Assembly: GCA_013368325.1 (NCBI GenBank)
Contig: JAACJK010000163.1
Coordinates: 2,790,001-2,854,000 of the forward strand
Length of the DNA: 64,000 bases
Direction of reading: 5' to 3'
Origin: Ephemerocybe angulata
Lineage: Eukaryota > Basidiomycota > Agaricomycetes > Agaricales > Psathyrellaceae
Position numbers and translations under genes: made by a program. A model generated the notes under the pieces. That model did no database searches. It was not told the origin of the DNA and was given only the letters and a program-made list of their open reading frames with translations. Positions 23,506 to 35,891 of the stretch are shown piece by piece (positions within the stretch are counted from its first letter, which is position 1; every line of letters starts with the position of its first letter).

Positions 23506-26500
23506 GGTTAGTCGGTAGAACAGGCAGCTGAACACGGTCTTACGTCGCCGAACCAGAAATGCAGTGGTCGAGAGATACCCTGATGTCGGTGATCCGGTTG
23601 TATAGGTCCTTGTTGAGGTCACGGTGGCGCACACAGGGGCTATTCTCAGCAGTGCAGGGAAGGGAGTCGTTCTCGTTGCTGAGAGCGCCTCGAGGAAGAT
23701 TGGCAGGGGAACCAGGCGCGTCGCTGTCGGTGATGACGAGAACAAACGACAAGTTGAAAGTTCTAGTCGGCAGCTATTATTCGGCTTCTTTTCTTTTCCA
23801 CCACCTCGGCCAACGCGATACCTCTCTGGCGGTCCTCGAGCTCTGTCTCTATTGTTTTCTCGGGGACGGGCAATAATCACTGATGATAATTGCGTCCAGT
23901 ATTCACAAAAGGGCTTGCATGGACCAAAATGTTGCGACCCTACACTCGAGACGTATTCAAATGAATCCTCGGGCGCTGCATTCTCGATTGCTTGTCGCGA
24001 CATTTATCCATGGTCCCCATCCTTGTCTGCCCAACGTCCTCGCTTTCCATGCATACTTGCATCGAATTCCCTCCTTTCTGATGCCAGTAAATCAATACTC
24101 GAGCCCAGTTTTCTAGGGTTCCTATATGAAAGTTGATCGGCCAACACCTGAAACGACTCTCATGCACGATGGTCTACACCCAATGCTTAACTATCCGATC
24201 TGCGATATACCACCTCTTGCAGTATGTAGGCAGCATCCTCCGTCTTCCTAGGCCTTCCTCCGCCCGCTCTATCGACGCGCAGGCTCCCTATTTGAATGGA
24301 TCTCGGTTTGCATGTACCTGAAACTCAAAGGCGCATTCTCAACTATTATTAGCTGGGCGTTCTCTGACGCGATGGATGGCCCACTCGAAAATGCCTTGGG
24401 ATCTACTGCCCATCATTGTGTCGTCATATCAGACGCAGCTGCTAACTAGGCAAAGCGGGGACCTCGTTGGTCATGAACTCAGTCGGTGAAACGACTTCTC
24501 TCGGCTCCCTGCAAGCCCACGCTGTTTCGAATTGACTGGGCCTTTCCTGCTCTGACCGTGGACGCAAACTCAAGAAAGTGGCTCAGACGTCGAACCTCCA
24601 GTCAAGTGGACGATGAGATAGGACACCAGAACCATCTCTTTGTAGGCATTGAGTCCAACTTAATATTCTGGACGTGCTATCAGCGGCTATTTACTTCCGC
24701 TCATCGCACTCCAGCAGAGTGCTCGAGGCACACTGGGATGAATTTCTGTCTCTCTCCTTCCTAATTGGTGCGCACTCTGCAATCGCGTCTGAGCGGAAAT
24801 TATCCATCTATAGGCCACAAGGATGATGTCTGACTGGCGAGGGATGTCGAGCAATGTGCACCGGTGAATATGCACTGTACCGGGCACAGATGAATTGTGA
24901 ACGGGCAGACACACGCCGCTGTCAGCGTGACTCCACGCAAGGACGAGAAGCGGGGCCCTATAGCATGCAACATGGCAAACATCGTGCCCTGGACGTGACT
25001 GTGCTGTCTGGCTGTCCGCCCGATCCCTCTTCAGCGATGTCGGACGGAAGGGGAGGGCCATTTTACTGATCCAGACTTAACCTGGAATATGAATTCCCAG
25101 TCAGTGGCGGGGACTAGAGCCAAGCGACTTCAAAAGCGACACAAATAGCACGGTGAGTAGTTCGACACCGGAAGCCAGAACTCATCTGACGTTTCCTTGT
25201 GGTCAGACTCGATCTTCCGCCTCGTCTATCCTCGTGCCCGTATCCCTTTTGCTGGGTTTTCTTCCGCGTGTCCGCGTTTGGGATCAAGGACGGGAAAGCG
25301 TCTGCCGCGCTATCTCGGACATACTGAATCCCGCGAGCCATGCAAGGCGGACCTTCCTGCAATTATAAATGTATGTAACTGGTGGGATTAGTGCGCTCGA
25401 GTGGGACGGTTCGGGCACGGTAACTCAATACAGTTTAGGCAGCATGATGAGCTAGGTGGCACCTTCTGTTCACCTTCTGTTTTCGCCTTAGATGCGTTCG
25501 GGGCTGAGGTGGCCAAGCGTTGGGCGTCCTTCGCCCTGCAGCAGTGCTGCAGCAAATATCATCGTGTGGTATGTAAGCGAATACAATATTTGCTGAGGTA
25601 AAACGATAGGAGCTACAGTAAAAGCAGAAGACCGTTGTGCACAGCGCCTTACTGTGCTTCTGTCAGTGGCTACTTGATCAATGAGGATGGTTACCGTAAA
25701 AGGTATCGCTTTTCTCGCTCTGAAATTCGATGACGACGTGCGCTTCCAAGCATTGACGCTGCCGCGGTGCCCGTATCTTGAGGGAAGAATTCAAAGTATC
25801 GGGCGGGATATACCTAATTGAAATCACCAGTTTGCTTCCCGACTATCTTAGCGCAGCGATCCTGCTCTGCGGCCCTTGATGGAGACGAGAAGCTTCCGAA
25901 CGTGCGTCGTGTACTCAGGCAGCCAGTGACAGGTCAGGGTGGACCCATGGCCGTCCATCATCAAGCCACCGAAGCTGATTTTTGGAGGCGCAAGCACGTT
26001 GACAGCCACTTACCACAAGGTCGCACCACAACGCTGCATTTGCCTGAAATTTTGTTAGCGGTTTCCTGACGTGACTAAACTAAAGTCTTGAGTAAATAGC
26101 CGTCCAATTTTTTCCAAGAAGCGACATACATTTGACATACATACCCACTTTAGCGCCAAAAATTAATGAGGCTGGGTGGAAGTGTACAGCCTCCTGCGCT
26201 GGCGACCTAATTCGATTGCATAGAGTGAGCCGATTGTCATCAGGCTCACTTTGTTGACATACCCGTCGGACTCCGTCGCAGTTTACGGGGAGATTTGGAT
26301 TGGGCGACGGGGTTGAGGACGCGAGATTGGTGTCTCAATAGACCAGCCAATCTCAATTATTCACCTCCCCGTTTAAGCCGGTGAAAATATACATCGATCG
26401 GAGTACAGAAGGCACATATTTTGGACATACCTATACGGACGGAGAGCTGTGGGCGCAGTTGAATGACTACGAATGGTGCTTTGAATCAATGCGGATTTTA

Positions 26501-28770
26501 CAGTCTCAAAAAACAATCGTCGTCGCGTTTTGTAGCGGACAAGTCCCACCGGAAAGTTCGATCTACAAAAAGGTATTGAGATAGCCATAGGGTAGAAGTG
26601 GATACCAGAAGACTTACTACAAGTGAGTTGCTGTAAAAGCCTGCCCCCCATATACTAAGCCGAATTCTAATCCGTCTTAGTGAATTGAAAGCCACGCCCC
26701 AGGGTTCGATAACTTGACGGCCGCCATATCTCTGGGCAAATTTCTAGATAGTAGCCGTTGCCTTGGATGCTACATATCATCTTCCGCCTCGTGGATACAT
26801 GAGAGAGCGGAAATGAGCATGGCAAGATTCAAGCTGCTACAAACTGCGCCACCAGAGTGACTTAAGGGTGCCCCACGATCTGACACAGGCTCATGACCAA
26901 TAGCAGGGTAGCCTTTTATTGCGAGGCTATCGGACATTTCCCCAGGCAAGTGAATAGAAAGGGGACCGCAGAATGTTGACTGAATACCTCTGTACGAATG
27001 GAGGGGCCTCGGAGAGATGTGGCATCAACGGGCTCTTCAGATTTCCTAATTTGAGCTGGGAGCAGACACAGTCCCCTTGAGATTGACGCAGAATGGTATA
27101 GTTCTGAGAATCAATTAGCTTTATCGTACCACCCTTTGAGGACGGAAGTACGTACAGACGCGAAGGGTCATTTTAAAACAAGCTTTGCAACGTTGTTCTG
27201 CCGCGAGTCTGGTAGCGGGGATCAGCAAGGATGTTCCTACTCATTTGTAAAAGCCACGTTCATTTCCTAGCATTAGAGGGAAACGAACAGCTACAGTCGG
27301 TATATGAAATCATGCACGGTCATATGTAGATGAAGCTTGTTGGAAGGGTGGCCTTTCCCCTGGGTATGCTGTGGATTTGCGTGTCCAACACAACTCGACC
27401 TGGAGCCAGAACTTGGCGGGATTGTCGAATCGCCAAATAGCGCGTACGTACTCGATCACGTCGCGTAAAATCTCCTATATTCCTTTACGAGAACGCCAAA
27501 GAGAGCAGAGGCCGATTGTAAGCTGCTTCAAGGAGGTAAGCAATTCAGCGCTGGACAGACGGATAGGAAGAGAGATGCACTCCGTTGACACTCCGTCAGA
27601 GCACCAAACAGACTGCGTGGGACATCCATCAACACGGCAATAGGCGTGATTGATCGGAGGAACGCTCTTTCTCTCATACTTCGCCAATCTCCAGACCTTT
27701 CTCCTTGAAATATCGGGCACCGCACCCTCGCGGCGCTCAATTGTTGCATTCTCTCATCGATTATCAAGAACCAGGGCCACGAGGACCCGTTTGCACGGCG
27801 TCTCGTCGGGGGGACTTGGTCTAGGTCTGGCGTCAGACGACTCCGTTAGCAACTCCCCATCCGAGGAAATACGGGTTGCAGAGCAGTTCAACCACTGGTG
27901 GAATTGGCCAGCACAAGTGTACGCATCAAGAGAACAGAACCATCTAGCTCCACTGCGTCTATCTAGAGATCAACTCCCAGCTTTACGGGACTTCTTTCGT
28001 TTTGAGCTTGTATGTACTATCCGTCAACGTTCCGACAGCGCGCACCGACGAACCCTCGCATTTCTTGCATTACCATGTGCCGCTGGTCTTGAAAGCCATT
28101 GCGCGTGACCTACCACCGCCGAGCCCCGGCTTCCCCTGGCCACTCTTATCTGGAAAGGCGAGCAGGAATAGGCGATGTCAATATCTTCCGACCGTATGAT
28201 CTTTCATCCCTCCTGGTTACTTCCAGGCATGTCTCCACGCGTGTTCCAACAATCTGACCTCGACAATTGCCTCAAATACTCGTGTCGACGGTGTCTATTG
28301 CACCAAAGTCCGTCAAGGTAACTCCCGGATCTCCTTTTCGCCCAGGTAGGAGTTTTCCGCACCTATTGCGTATCCCCCTGTAACTCGGAACACGCGTCAG
28401 AAATCGTACTGGAACCAGGAGACGGGCTCTGGCGATATCATCTTATGTGTGGCGACAGCACCTCTCCGCTTTCCTCTTGATCCCACTCCGATAACATTAC
28501 GGTTTCGCGTCGCCCGTGGCCAAGCCCTCCCTTAATCTCCGTCTCAGAAAATAGTCTTTTCTCTTTTGGGAATGGAATCGCTGATTCTCTTAGTGGAGGG
28601 TTATGAGAGTTGCCACTACTATATAGCCGAGCGGTGAGTTCGCTATGACTCCCCACAAATCCTCAGGCCCTCGAACGCACCCACAACAGCTACACTAGCT
28701 CCTTCCTCTGCACCCTCAAGAGCTACCAAGGGTCCCTCCTCATCCATCTCACTCCACAAACTCTACATTT
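23506..28770. other. 5.3 kb gene-poor region
   Basis: The first 500 bp are the kinase 5' leader, whose frame stays open to 24003. The rest has many short open frames on both strands but no recognisable domain, no tRNA and no paired terminal repeats. The longest candidate, 27650-28108 (+, 152 codons), has no family signature and was not called. The stretch could hold non-coding RNA or decayed transposon sequence, but nothing visible proves it. Confidence 0.5.
28620..28626 (+). promoter_or_regulatory. TATA-like element before the Cys/His-rich gene
   Basis: TATATAG lies 145-151 bp before the ATG at 28771. It is followed by a CT/CA-rich leader ending ACAAACTCTACATTT, the style of an expressed fungal 5' UTR. 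This supports transcription towards 28771 but is positional evidence only. Confidence 0.35.
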
Positions 28771-29276
28771 ATGGCCGTCGAAACCGTTGCAAAGTCTCCC
28801 TCCAAGACCCCTTGCCACTGCGCGCACGATGGCCACGACCATGCGTTGATTCGCTGCGGGTGCACCAACGACCTCGTCGACGCGGGGCATACCCATGACG
28901 ACCATAGCCCTGTGCGAAAGACAAAGGAGGCCTTCCACCTCATTTGGTGCTGCTCCTGTGGCACCTATTGCTCGAAGGACGTCCACTGCCCCGCCCCGCT
29001 TCCGTGCCTACAGGCAGCGGCGAGTGGCGCACTGCAGAAAAGACGACCAACACTGCCCCTGCTGTTCAAGCTCCCGCTTCAGCTTCTTTCGCTCCCCATG
29101 CGTATGTTTCCTTCATTTTTTGCCCTCGCAAGGCACTCCTGTTATGAAGCTTTTGACTTACACTTTTGACATTGCCCTTTTTAGATCTTTTCGCTTCCAT
29201 TCGATCTTGGTTCGGCAGGTTGGCTCCTGTGCGAGTGAAAGAGGCCCCTGTACTCTGTGAGAAGGTGCATCATTAG
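28771..29276 (+). CDS. Possible small Cys/His-rich protein, unknown
   Basis: A two-exon model (28771-29101 and 29185-29276, GTATGT...TTTAG) keeps phase and gives 140 aa. The first 75 residues are crowded with Cys and His (CHCAHDGHDH, RCGC, HTHDDH, CCSCGTYC), a metal-binding look. The C-terminal exon reads LFASIRSWFGRLAPVRVKEA. The leader has a TATA-like element and a CT-rich tract. Weak points: a second frame over 29000-29100 also reads plausibly (Ala/Pro-rich), so a frameshift or a different exon pattern is possible, and no known family is recognised. Zinc or copper binding is inference from residue spacing. Confidence 0.35.
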
Positions 29277-30080
29277 AACCGAACGCGTTGCGAGGATTAC
29301 GAAGATTGTGAAGACGGGAGTTATCCTGGGCGCTGGACGCGGAGGACACCGTCGATGCTAGCGCGATCTGGCAGCTTCGCTTGACCTGAACCGGACCATG
29401 ACCACACATATGTTCCCTTATGATCCATGCCTGCATCTTTAATGTCGGCCCTTCTCACTCCATCGTATGTTCTCTTCCCTCCTATGCAAGCATCGTGTTG
29501 CCTTTACGTATATCGTCGTGTCCCTATTTCTTCTTTCACTTATTCATATTAGCACGGTAAGCATTCAGTAGCATATACTCTTATTACTCCGAACCCAATT
29601 GTAAAGTTATGTACAATAGCCTCTTCGCGAAATAACATACACGCGCCTCAATCGCTCATGACCACACTTTGACCGGCATGCACCAGTGCCCTTCCGGCGT
29701 TCATATATAAATCTCAGGCTTTCATACCCTGACAACGTGCAGATTTAACTGCGCCTCATGATGCGCTGGCTCGATCTTGTCTCCTGGTGAATCCCGCCCT
29801 GTCTCTCGTAATCTTCAAAACGGAGGCGAGTAGAGGAGCTTGGAAGTTGTGGGTGTCAACAACCGCCCTCGTTGCTCAGTGCTTATTAGAATAGATCATG
29901 AGTCAACAATACAGGACACCTATCGCCAGACCTCCATCGGGGCCTTCCGATGACTGCGATCGGGCATGCATGTCCACAGTTGCCTCGGTGAGCAGAGCGG
30001 AGATAGTCGAGGGTTAACAGAAGACGGGAATGAGAATGAAGACCCAATTTATTCCGGTGTGTATACAGGTAGGCGGCGAC
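29277..30080. other. Convergent intergenic region, nothing recognised
   Basis: This 804-bp AT-richer stretch separates the small candidate gene from the 3' end of RPA49. No ORF with domain signal, tRNA or repeat was found. Confidence 0.5.
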
Positions 30081-31738
30081 CTACTTCCTCTTGAGGCGTG
30101 GCTTGGGGAATTCCACAGGTGCTGTTAATATAGCCCGCTTTGTTTCAGCTGTACTGTCAGGGAGACCAAGTTTTACCCGCTCCCTGTCGCCCAACTTGAC
30201 AACCTTGCAACCCAGAGATTTGAATAGCTGGTTAACGCTATTGAGTGAGAGAGATATTTGTGAGTAAACGATGGAATTGAGCTGAGAGCGCGCTGTGTGG
30301 TCGAAAGTACGTACTCGGTCGTTTTCATGCTGAGATCTTTGGCGAGAACCTCTGTGTCTGTGGCGAATTGGTCGAGTTTAAGACACAGAGCGAAGATGTG
30401 AGCCAAAAGGTTGGTTTTGGTTGACGATGTGGATGTGTGGCTGAAACAAGATTGAGGCATTAGAGGTGTGAATGTGTGAAAATTGGGGGGTAAGCCTTAC
30501 GAGGTGCTGCCTCGGGGAACTTCAGTGAACCGAGCGAGAAGGCTGTCTGCGATGATAGTAGGTAGAGGCTGCAGCTTTTCATAAACGCGCTCCTTATCGA
30601 CGTCCTTCTTGTTGGCAACTTGTCGGAATGCAAGCATACCGGAGATGTACTGCAAGAGCTTTCTGTTGGGGGATATTTGAGCAAAAGGGAGATATACGAA
30701 TGGATTGGTACGGACAAGTTCTTCCTCTTCTGTTTGGGAGACATACCACCTGAGGTAATCCTCGTCAACTCTTGCTTGATATACTCAGAATAACGATGAG
30801 GAAGTAAGGCCAGGCGTTCTTTTTCGTTGGAAGCGGCATCGAAGGCGCTAACCGACAACGCCTTCCACTCGGCTTCAGGGATAATGCCATGAAGGGGGTA
30901 AACGTCGTCAGGTTCCGTTGCACTCGCATCGAAAGGTGGGATGAGCCTGTTCTCGTCAGCAAAGGTCTTGGCCTCGTCTATTGCAAGGTTTGTTAACATC
31001 CACTTCGAATCCAGAATAGATGAAACGGACCTGCGGTCATGAGGCCTTCGGCTCCCTTTTGTATACTTTCCATCACATAGTCCATAACGCCAGTCATAGC
31101 GCCAATATCGACATGGTTCCTCTCGGCGGCTCGAATGGCAGCCTTGGCCTTCTTCGTTCCGAAGGTCTCTCCGAGAGCCGTCTTCGCCTCGCGGAACTGG
31201 GTTTTTGAAGGGGCGGCAACAGGCTGAATGGATTTCAACGCTTTGACGGTGTGCGTCAGGAGATGAGGATTTTTTAGATCGGGGAGGATGGATAGCTCTC
31301 CGGTTCGGCGATTATGCAAGGCGACAAGGTATCTGCATGTCCGTTAGGGCTCGGAAATTTCCTGACAGAAAAGCTGCATGCGTACTGACAACCACCCTCG
31401 CTTGCTCGCCCGGTCTCTTCCTCGTTCGTCATGAATTCGACAGTTTCCGTTTCTCCGGCCAAAAGTATCCCGTCGTCTACCTCCGAGGACGGCCTGTTTT
31501 GAGTCGCACTTTTTGACTTCTTTTTGGCATAGCGGTTGAATGCAGTGTCGGCAGGGGCGGTTACCGCTGGGTAACTGACTGAAGAAAGCGTTAAATAATA
31601 GCATGGAAATACGCATACGAACTCACCAAGATAAGGCCCACCCTTCCCTGGCTTTGCGTCGGACACCCCGATGGTTACCTCGCGGGTCGGAGACTCATCC
31701 CGTTTTCGCTTCTTGTGACTGCTTTTGATGGCAGACAT
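30081..31738 (-). CDS. RPA49: RNA polymerase I subunit RPA49
   Basis: Seven exons (31738-31627, 31578-31386, 31332-31031, 30977-30698, 30662-30501, 30440-30315, 30237-30081) give 443 aa. The protein has the A49 plan: an N-terminal dimerisation-type segment (TEFMTNEEE-like region, then YLVALHNRRTGELSILP), a linker with TFGTKKAKAAIRAAERN, and a C-terminal tandem winged-helix part ending LPDSTAETKRAILTAPVEFPKPR. RPA49 pairs with RPA34 and stimulates Pol I initiation and elongation in the nucleolus. Intron 4 (30697-30663) is only 35 nt, yet it is the only choice that keeps phase into KLLQYISGMLAFRQ. The gene is divergent from SET2, with 473 bp between starts. Confidence 0.88.
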
Positions 31739-32211
31739 TTTTCCTCTTCACCTGCTCGACCCTCAGCACCTGAAAAGTTGTTTCTGCTCGTCGTAGACTA
31801 AGGCAGAGATTAAGTTGCGAGTGCCCCGAGCGGATGATGATGGAGGCGGGAAAAAGGTGTATGTTTGGTTTGTGCTTGAATTGCCGTGATTCATCATTGG
31901 CCATTCCGCATATTGGTGTCTTCCATGCCCACCACTGGCCGATAGCCCTACTGGCCCCGTCGCTCTTTTCATTTCTCGCCTTATAATTGCATGCACTAAC
32001 CTTTACTAGTTACTGGAACCCCTCGGTAACCCTTTGCTGGACCCCCATAGACAGGGACAAACTTTGCGCTCGTTACAGGCATTGGTTCCGGCTTCATCGA
32101 GCACGGGCACACCTAGGACCAGTCCTACCACACGCACCGGGTCCATACCCTTTGTTGCCACAGTCAACGGTCTACCCGTCACGCACGTAGCTCTCTTGGG
32201 CCATACTCATC
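31739..32211. promoter_or_regulatory. Shared divergent promoter region RPA49/SET2
   Basis: This 473-bp interval lies between two start codons facing away from each other and must contain both promoters. No TATA box is obvious on either side. No coding sequence is supported. Confidence 0.5.
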
Positions 32212-35200
32212 ATGGTGAAAGCCGAGGACACACCCTTCTTGAATGGGGAAGCTATGTCGGTCGATGTCAAACCAGAATCTGACATGAAGTCCGAACCGCC
32301 AGCGTCACCACCGTATGTTCCCATGGAACTTGACGACATGAAGGACACAAGACGCAGCACACGCAACAAGAAGTCGGCGTCGTCGACCCCGCCATTGCAG
32401 GCGAGCAGCTCCAGTTCGAAAAAACCAAGCCCTTCACCTGCGGCTACGCCATTACCGTCCACCAAGCCCTCCAAACCACCCGCTCCTGGCCCCCAGCTCA
32501 TCGGAGACCTCCCCATAGCTCGAGAGGATGCCCTTGACACCTTTAACGAGATCACATACAACAACTATCAGAACAAGTCGATAGGCAAATCGAAAGAGAT
32601 GTTTGAGAGTATGACGTGTGACTGCGTCTATGAGCACGGTAAGGACCGATACTCTGTTCACCCTAGCTATGTTGTAGTAGAAGTGTCTTTGTCCACCACA
32701 GTTTCCTTTAGAGCGCGACTGACTTCGGTACTATACAGGCGTAGACGACGAAGATGTCGCATGTGGGCCATGGTCTGACTGTATCAACCGACTAACCCAA
32801 GTGGAGTGCCTTCCCGACGACTGTCGGTGTGGCCCTTATTGTCAGAACCAGAGGTAGTTATGTATGTTCCAACCTTCGGTATGCCGCCTAATGCCCATCT
32901 TGCAGGTTTCAGAGACGACAATACGCCAAGATCGATATCGTGCTGACTGAGATGAAGGGATTTGGCTTGCGGGCAGAGGAGCGTATCCTCAAGTGCGTCT
33001 TGCACCCCAACTCGCTAACTCATGGGCATTAGCTAACACAAGTCGCACCAGGGACACCTTTATTTATGAATATGTAGGCGATGTCGTGTCTCCACCAAGT
33101 TTTAAGAAACGGATGCGGGATTATGCTTTGGAAGGGATTCAACATTTCTACTTCATGATGCTTCAGAAGGACGAGGTGCGCTTTATTTTCTTACTGATAC
33201 CTTCTTCGGCTGACGGGCCGCCCATGTTTCTCCCAGTTCATCGATGCAACGAAGAGTGGAGGGATTGGTCGGTTTGCCAACCATAGCTGTAACCCTAATT
33301 GCTATGTAGCAAAGTGGACTGTGGGCAAACATGTGCGGATGGGCATCTTCTCGAAGCGGGATATCCAAAAACACGAGGAACTGACGTTCAACTATAACGT
33401 GGATCGCTATGGGTGCGTTGTTAGGAATTACCTATACGTATCTGTGCTTATTTCGTTTCGCCTTAGGCACCAAGCACAGACATGCTACTGCGGGGAGCCC
33501 AACTGCGTTGGATTCATTGGTGGAAAGACTCAGACGGATATTGTTACCATGGACGACTTGTACCTCGATGGTGCGTGGCATCACGCAACGCTAATTCATG
33601 GCATACGCTAACCGTCTCCACTAGCTCTTGGTATCACTGACGAAGACGATGTTGCGGCTCTCAAGGGTACCAAGAAGAAGAAGGGCAAGAAGATCGACGA
33701 CCTGGACTTCATGGTGTGTTTTCTCCGTGTAAAAGGCTGGCTGTGAATCTGACTCCTCGATAGCCTCGGGCTAAAACCATCGTTGAAAGTGAAGTTCCGA
33801 AGGTCGTCCAAGCCATCCGTCAAACTACGAGCAAGAAGGTGTTGTTGAACATCCTTACCCGTGTCAAGGTTAGATATGCCTCGCCATTTGTCTAGTTAGC
33901 GAGCTCATTCCTTTCAGATAACCGAAGATCAGGCGGCTCTGAGGCAGATCATGCGTCTTCGTGGATATAGTGTCATGAAAAATCTCTTGGACGACTACAG
34001 TGACGACCTGGAGCTCGTGCAAATGGTATGTCCTCCGTCCCTATATCTCTTTCACGGCATCTTATTGGGCTTTCCACAGATTCTGGAATGCCTCAAAACG
34101 TGGCCACTTTTGAACAGGAACAAAGTGGACGATTCTATGATTGCTGGTTCTTTGGAAGCTGTGCTGGAAAAGCATGAACAGGAGTCGTTTAAGGATTTGG
34201 CTCAGGAGGTGAGACTATGATGCGTATCCGGAGCGAGTGTTGACCAATGTGCACCAGCTTTTGGAACACTGGAAAACTCTGCCTGTCTACACGCGAATAC
34301 CGAAGAAAAAGACGGCAGGCGGTGACTACAAGGTGTGTGCCTATCAGAGCGTGAATTTATTCGTCCCTCAACACGACTTGCTCCCCTCTAGGCATTGTTA
34401 GATTCAGGGGATGTTCTCAAACGCAAAGCAGAAGAAGACGCAAGAAAGGCGGACTATTTTGAAAAGCGGAAGCAAGCGCTGAAGAAGGAGCGTGAGGCGA
34501 TGATGATGATGAGATTGGAAGTGGAAGTGCCCGTGTACGTGCCCCCCAAAACCAGGGTCGCCGTACCGCAAGGCCCCACTGTGGACTCTTCCGCCGACCA
34601 TCGGAAGTCGCTGAATAACATCATTGCAATCGCGGCTGCGAAGGCGGAGCAGGAGCAGCAGCAAGCAGAGGAGCAGAAGCGGATCGCGGCAGAAGCTGCC
34701 CAGCGGACAGCGAGGAAGGAGACGGAGAGGGCAGAGCGGCATGCGAGGAAGAAGGCAAAGGCGGAGAAGGAGAAGGAAAAGAAGAAGAAGGTGACCACCG
34801 AGCAGCGTGAGGCGGAGAAACAGGCGAACAAGGAGAAGAGGTTGTTGAAGCTCGTTGGAGCTGTGGTGGTGGGGTGTATGTCCAAGTATGCGAAGAACTT
34901 GAACCGGGAGATGTTCAAGAAGTATGCCAAAGAAGTGCGTTTGTTTTATGTTTTTGTCCATGGTGGCCCTGTGCTGACTTGCCTTTCTCCCTTTCAGCTG
35001 ACCCAGGTTATAGCTGACAAGGAGAAGAAGGCTTCTACCTATAAGGACGACAGGCTCGAAGCACTCTCGGAGGAGAAACAAGCCAAGATCAAGAAGTTTT
35101 CTAAGGACTACATCGCCAAGGTCCTCAAAAAGCTCGCAGATAAAGGATACCTTGCAAGCAGTCACGGCACTGGCAATGGACCTGGGCTGAAGCACCGGCC

Positions 35201-35585
35201 TTCTGTATCCCTGACCCCAACGAACGCTACCGCCTCCAGCTCCACACATACACCGCAGTCATTGGATGGCGGGGATGCGTCGATGATGGGAGATCTGACG
35301 ATGAGCGTGGAGGAAGCAATGGATATGGACCCGGAGTCAGGGAGCGAGGACGATCATGACGATGAGGCAGACGCAGAAGGGGAGAGTGATGATGATTTTG
35401 AGGATCTGCACTTGGGGATGCCGCCTCCAGGAGTAAAACGTTCAATACCAGAACCGACATCATCCGGCATCAGCGAAGGTGGGGTGGGTGCTGGCCCACT
35501 ACAATCTAACTATGGAGGTCCTTCGGTGGATGGGTTCGCGGGGATACCACGGCCGACAGAAGTTGGTGATGATGGACGGATGTAG
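32212..35585 (+). CDS. SET2: SET2 histone H3K36 methyltransferase
   Basis: Thirteen exons (32212-32638, 32739-32853, 32906-32992, 33052-33175, 33237-33412, 33467-33570, 33625-33713, 33764-33868, 33918-34025, 34080-34208, 34258-34332, 34392-34934, 34998-35585) give 889 aa. Domain order matches SET2: AWS zinc segment (TCDCVYEHG...[11 protein letters not shown], about 133-190), SET core ([24 protein letters not shown] at 266-273, [12 protein letters not shown]), post-SET ([14 protein letters not shown], Cys316-323), a Lys/Glu-rich helical region, and an SRI-like helix bundle (about 657-748) that in the family binds phosphorylated Pol II CTD. It would act on nucleosomes during elongation. The tail after residue 760 is acidic and disordered. 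A long minus-strand open frame over 34404-35249 is its antisense shadow. Confidence 0.93.
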
Positions 35586-35891
35586 AGAAATAACCTAGGA
35601 GGATTGTACTACCCTGGCAAGGAGACTTCCCTTGCTCAACTAATTTTCTGGAATATATCCATGCGTTTGAAGCTGTGCTTTGGGTGGGAGCCGGATTGTC
35701 CATGGAATAATGGAACCTCGGTGGTACACTACAAATCGAATGCGACGAAACGAAAGGGATGAAAATGAGAAATACAGGTTTAGATAGCGAGGAGTGAGAT
35801 GTACCCTCAATATACATAGCGAAGGATAGATAAAAGGATAGCGTAGCGATTGGTGATATAAAAGCAAGGAGGTAGATGATATACACCCACT
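35586..35891. other. Convergent intergenic region
   Basis: This 306-bp AT-rich 3' flank is shared by SET2 and the Lys-rich gene. No gene is supported. Confidence 0.5.

Noticed and set aside
23506..24003. In-frame upstream extension of the CRIB kinase to a Met at 24003
   Set aside because: The translated sequence is low-complexity Arg/Pro/Ser from a CT-rich leader and does not look like protein; the ATG at 23505 has a better context.
27650..28108. 152-codon plus-strand open frame in the gene-poor region
   Set aside because: No recognisable motif, no promoter or splice support, and composition is not clearly coding.
28895..29260. 121-codon frame overlapping the Cys/His-rich candidate
   Set aside because: It would have to read through the intron-like segment 29102-29184 and is Arg/Ser/Pro-rich with no motif, so the two-exon model was preferred.
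34404..35249. 281-codon open frame on the minus strand over SET2
   Set aside because: It is Leu/Arg-rich with no domain and lies antisense to the well-supported SET2 exon 12 and SRI region.
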